From contig NZ_LGSZ01000028.1 in assembly GCF_001298265.1 (NCBI RefSeq), forward strand, positions 308,480-372,479: DNA of 64,000 nt, given 5' to 3'. The stretch is from Allobosea vaviloviae. GTDB lineage: Bacteria; Pseudomonadota; Alphaproteobacteria; Rhizobiales; Beijerinckiaceae. Of the stretch, positions 62,526-64,000 are shown piece after piece (position 1 is the stretch's first letter; each line of letters opens with the position of its first letter). Under the pieces are notes generated by a model. It made no database searches. It saw only the letters and a program-made list of their open reading frames with translations, and was not told the origin of the DNA. Both the position numbers and the translations under genes were made by a program.

Positions 62526-63704
62526 TCACGTCTCCACCAGCCCGCCGCTGTCGCCCGATGCCGCCGAATCCACCCGTCCATGCGGCAGGCCGAGATAATC
62601 GTCGGACCGCATCTCGATCAGCCGCGACACCGTGCGGTCGAATTCGAAGGCCTCGCGCCCGGACGTCGCCCGGTAGAGCTCGTGCGGCTCGGCCCCGGCC
62701 GAGGCGACGAGCTTCACATGATGCTCGTAGAGCGTGTCGATCAGGATGATGAAGCGCTTGGTCTCGTTGCGCTGCTCGTCGGCCAGCACCGGAATGTCGT
62801 CGAGCAGCAGCGTGTGGAAGCGCTGCGCCAGCGCGATGAAGTCGGACGCGCCATAGTCCTTGCTGCAGAGGTCGGAAAAGCGCGCCCGCGCCACGCCGCC
62901 GGCCGCCTGCGGAATGACGAGGTCATGCCCCTTGACGTCGAGCGCCAGCCTCTGGCCATGCGCTGCGCCGGTGAGCTTGCGGAAGGCGTCATCGAGCGCG
63001 GCCGCAGCCGCCGCATCGGCGGGCACATGATAGACCGGGGCGCCGCCGAGCTTCTCCAGCCGGAAATCGGTGCGCGCCTCGAGCTTCACCACCTCGACCT
63101 TCTCGGCCAGCAGCGCGATGAAGGGCAGAAACAGCGCCCGGTTCAGCCCGCCCTCATAGAGCCGCGACGGCTCGACATTCGAGGTCGCGACGACGATGAC
63201 GCCGGCCGCAAACAGCGCCGTGAACAGCCGTCCCAGGATCATCGCATCGGCGATGTCGGTGACGGTGAACTCGTCGAAGCAGAGCAGGCTGGCCTCCTCC
63301 GCCAGCGCCGCCGCGACCGGCCCGATCGGGTCGGGGTCCTTGACCTCACCCGCCTTGAGCCGCTGGCGATAGGCGTGGATGCGGCCATGCACATCGGCGA
63401 GAAATTCGTGGAAATGCACGCGCCGGCGCCTGGGCACCGCGACGGATTCGTAGAACAGATCCATCAGCATGGTCTTGCCGCGGCCGACCGAGCCCCAGAT
63501 GTAGAGCCCCTTGGGCACATCCCTGCTGTCGGCCTTCTTGCCGAAGAGCCAGCCCAGCGCACTGCTCTTATGGGCGAGCCGCCGCGCCGCCAGCGTCTCC
63601 GCGAGAGCCGCCAGCCGCTTCACCACGGCGATCTGGGCCGGGTCGCGCTCGATCTCGCCCGAAGCGACGAGGGCGGCATAGCGGTCTGTGATCGAGGCTG
63701 TCAT
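62526..63704 (-). CDS. zapE: AFG1/ZapE family ATPase
   Basis: 392 residues from ATG 63702-63704. Walker A GSVGRGKTMLMD, then RRRVHFHEFLADVHGRIHAY, Walker B LLCFDEFTVTDIADAMILGR and VIVVATSNVEPSRLYEGGLN, all diagnostic of the AFG1/ZapE AAA family. ZapE stimulates FtsZ ring disassembly under stress in E. coli; mitochondrial AFG1 helps respiratory complexes. In Hyphomicrobiales the gene commonly stands next to mdh, as nearly here. Confidence 0.93.
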   Translation of the reverse strand: MTASITDRYAALVASGEIERDPAQIAVVKRLAALAETLAARRLAHKSSALGWLFGKKADSRDVPKGLYIWGSVGRGKTMLMDLFYESVAVPRRRRVHFHEFLADVHGRIHAYRQRLKAGEVKDPDPIGPVAAALAEEASLLCFDEFTVTDIADAMILGRLFTALFAAGVIVVATSNVEPSRLYEGGLNRALFLPFIALLAEKVEVVKLEARTDFRLEKLGGAPVYHVPADAAAAAALDDAFRKLTGAAHGQRLALDVKGHDLVIPQAAGGVARARFSDLCSKDYGASDFIALAQRFHTLLLDDIPVLADEQRNETKRFIILIDTLYEHHVKLVASAGAEPHELYRATSGREAFEFDRTVSRLIEMRSDDYLGLPHGRVDSAASGDSGGLVET

Positions 63705-63835
63705 GGCGGCGGCGGTCTTCGGGCAGGCGCTGGGGTCTAACGGGTTACGGCAGCCCCGCCGGCCCGGCAAGAGCGGACCGGCGCAGACCAGGGCGATCGC
63801 CCGAAAGCTGGCGAAGCCATGATGGCAGGCTCTAG

Positions 63836-63921
63836 CCCTCCCCCCGCTTGCGGTGGGGAGGGTTGGGTGGGGGGCAGTGCCGCTCGGCGAAACGGCAAAG
63901 GATGGCTCTCCGGCTTTGCGG
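63836..63921. repeat. Palindromic repeat, family C, cut at the contig end
   Basis: Left arm CCCTCCCCCCGCTTGCGGTG and central GCAGTGCCGCTCGGCG match the copies at 24.5 and 30.4 kb; the right arm should be CCCCACCGCAAGCGGGG but is replaced by low-complexity G/C. Confidence 0.75.
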
Positions 63922-64000
63922 GGCCCCCCCCCCCCGCCCCCCGCCGCGCCCGCGGCGGGGGGGGCGGGCGCCCCCGCCGGCGCCGCCGCCCGGCGGCACC
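63922..64000. other. Low-complexity G/C end sequence, probably an assembly artefact
   Basis: From about 63922 to near the end the sequence is almost only G and C in homopolymer runs (a run of twelve or more C, then GCGGCGGGG), without A or T until the final CACC. It begins exactly where the second arm of a family C palindrome should fold, so a sequencing or assembly failure at a hairpin is the simplest reading. Confidence 0.7.

Overview
The window is a high-GC, gene-dense stretch of an alphaproteobacterial chromosome. The gene order zapE ... mdh-sucC-sucD-sucA-sucB ... lpdA, the inositol genes with an RpiR-type regulator, and many long imperfect palindromes between genes all point to Hyphomicrobiales. 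My best guess is Bosea or a near relative; this comes from protein style and repeat style, not a database search. There is no gap above 300 bases without a gene, and I see no rRNA, tRNA, CRISPR array, transposase or phage gene. The last ~80 bases are almost pure G/C and look like a damaged contig end.

Layout. 1-3.1 kb: the N-terminal part of an ABC1/UbiB-family kinase, an AT-rich HEPN-domain gene that looks acquired, a BKACE enzyme, and a Doc toxin with an AbrB/MazE-type antitoxin and a palindromic operator. 3.2-13.7 kb: a catabolic region with two acyl-CoA synthetases, a tandem PPC/DUF296 protein, an IclR regulator divergent from a TRAP transporter (fused DctQM plus DctP), an SDR, and a racemase-fold protein lacking both catalytic cysteines. 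13.9-20.8 kb: inositol catabolism, iolR-iolC(-DUF2090)-iolD-iolE-iolB, with GGAA-N6-TTCC-like operators; iolG and iolA are not in the window. 20.9-24.4 kb: envelope genes (DUF3137, LemA, OmpA-like, small lipoprotein). 24.7-33.7 kb: one minus-strand block of NAD epimerase, SDR, flavoprotein, and a peptide/nickel-type ABC transporter (DppA, B, C and a fused DppD-DppF ATPase). 33.9-38.9 kb: small stress/envelope proteins, a PHA-system protein, a KefB/YbaL-type antiporter and a DUF3830 protein. 39.1-50.5 kb: patatin-bdhA, a Zur/Fur regulator, ispG, kup, a DMT exporter, MarR, an NAD(P)H oxidoreductase with a cytosine-deaminase-like amidohydrolase, folD and a MntA/HepT toxin-antitoxin pair. 50.6-63.7 kb: lpdA, a serine hydrolase, odhB, sucA, sucD, sucC, a secreted protein, mdh, a TetR regulator and zapE, i.e. 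the 2-oxoglutarate to oxaloacetate arm of the TCA cycle.

The strongest feature not explained by ordinary genes is the density of long palindromic repeats: about eighteen copies of four or five families in 64 kb. Their arms vary between copies in a compensating way, which suggests selection on folding. One copy lies in frame inside the linker of the fused ABC ATPase, and another supplies the C-terminal residues and stop codon of the flavoprotein. Other points for a second look are the cysteine-less racemase homologue, a strong-RBS leader ORF coupled to the TRAP permease, the HEPN island, and the competing hairpins after iolB.
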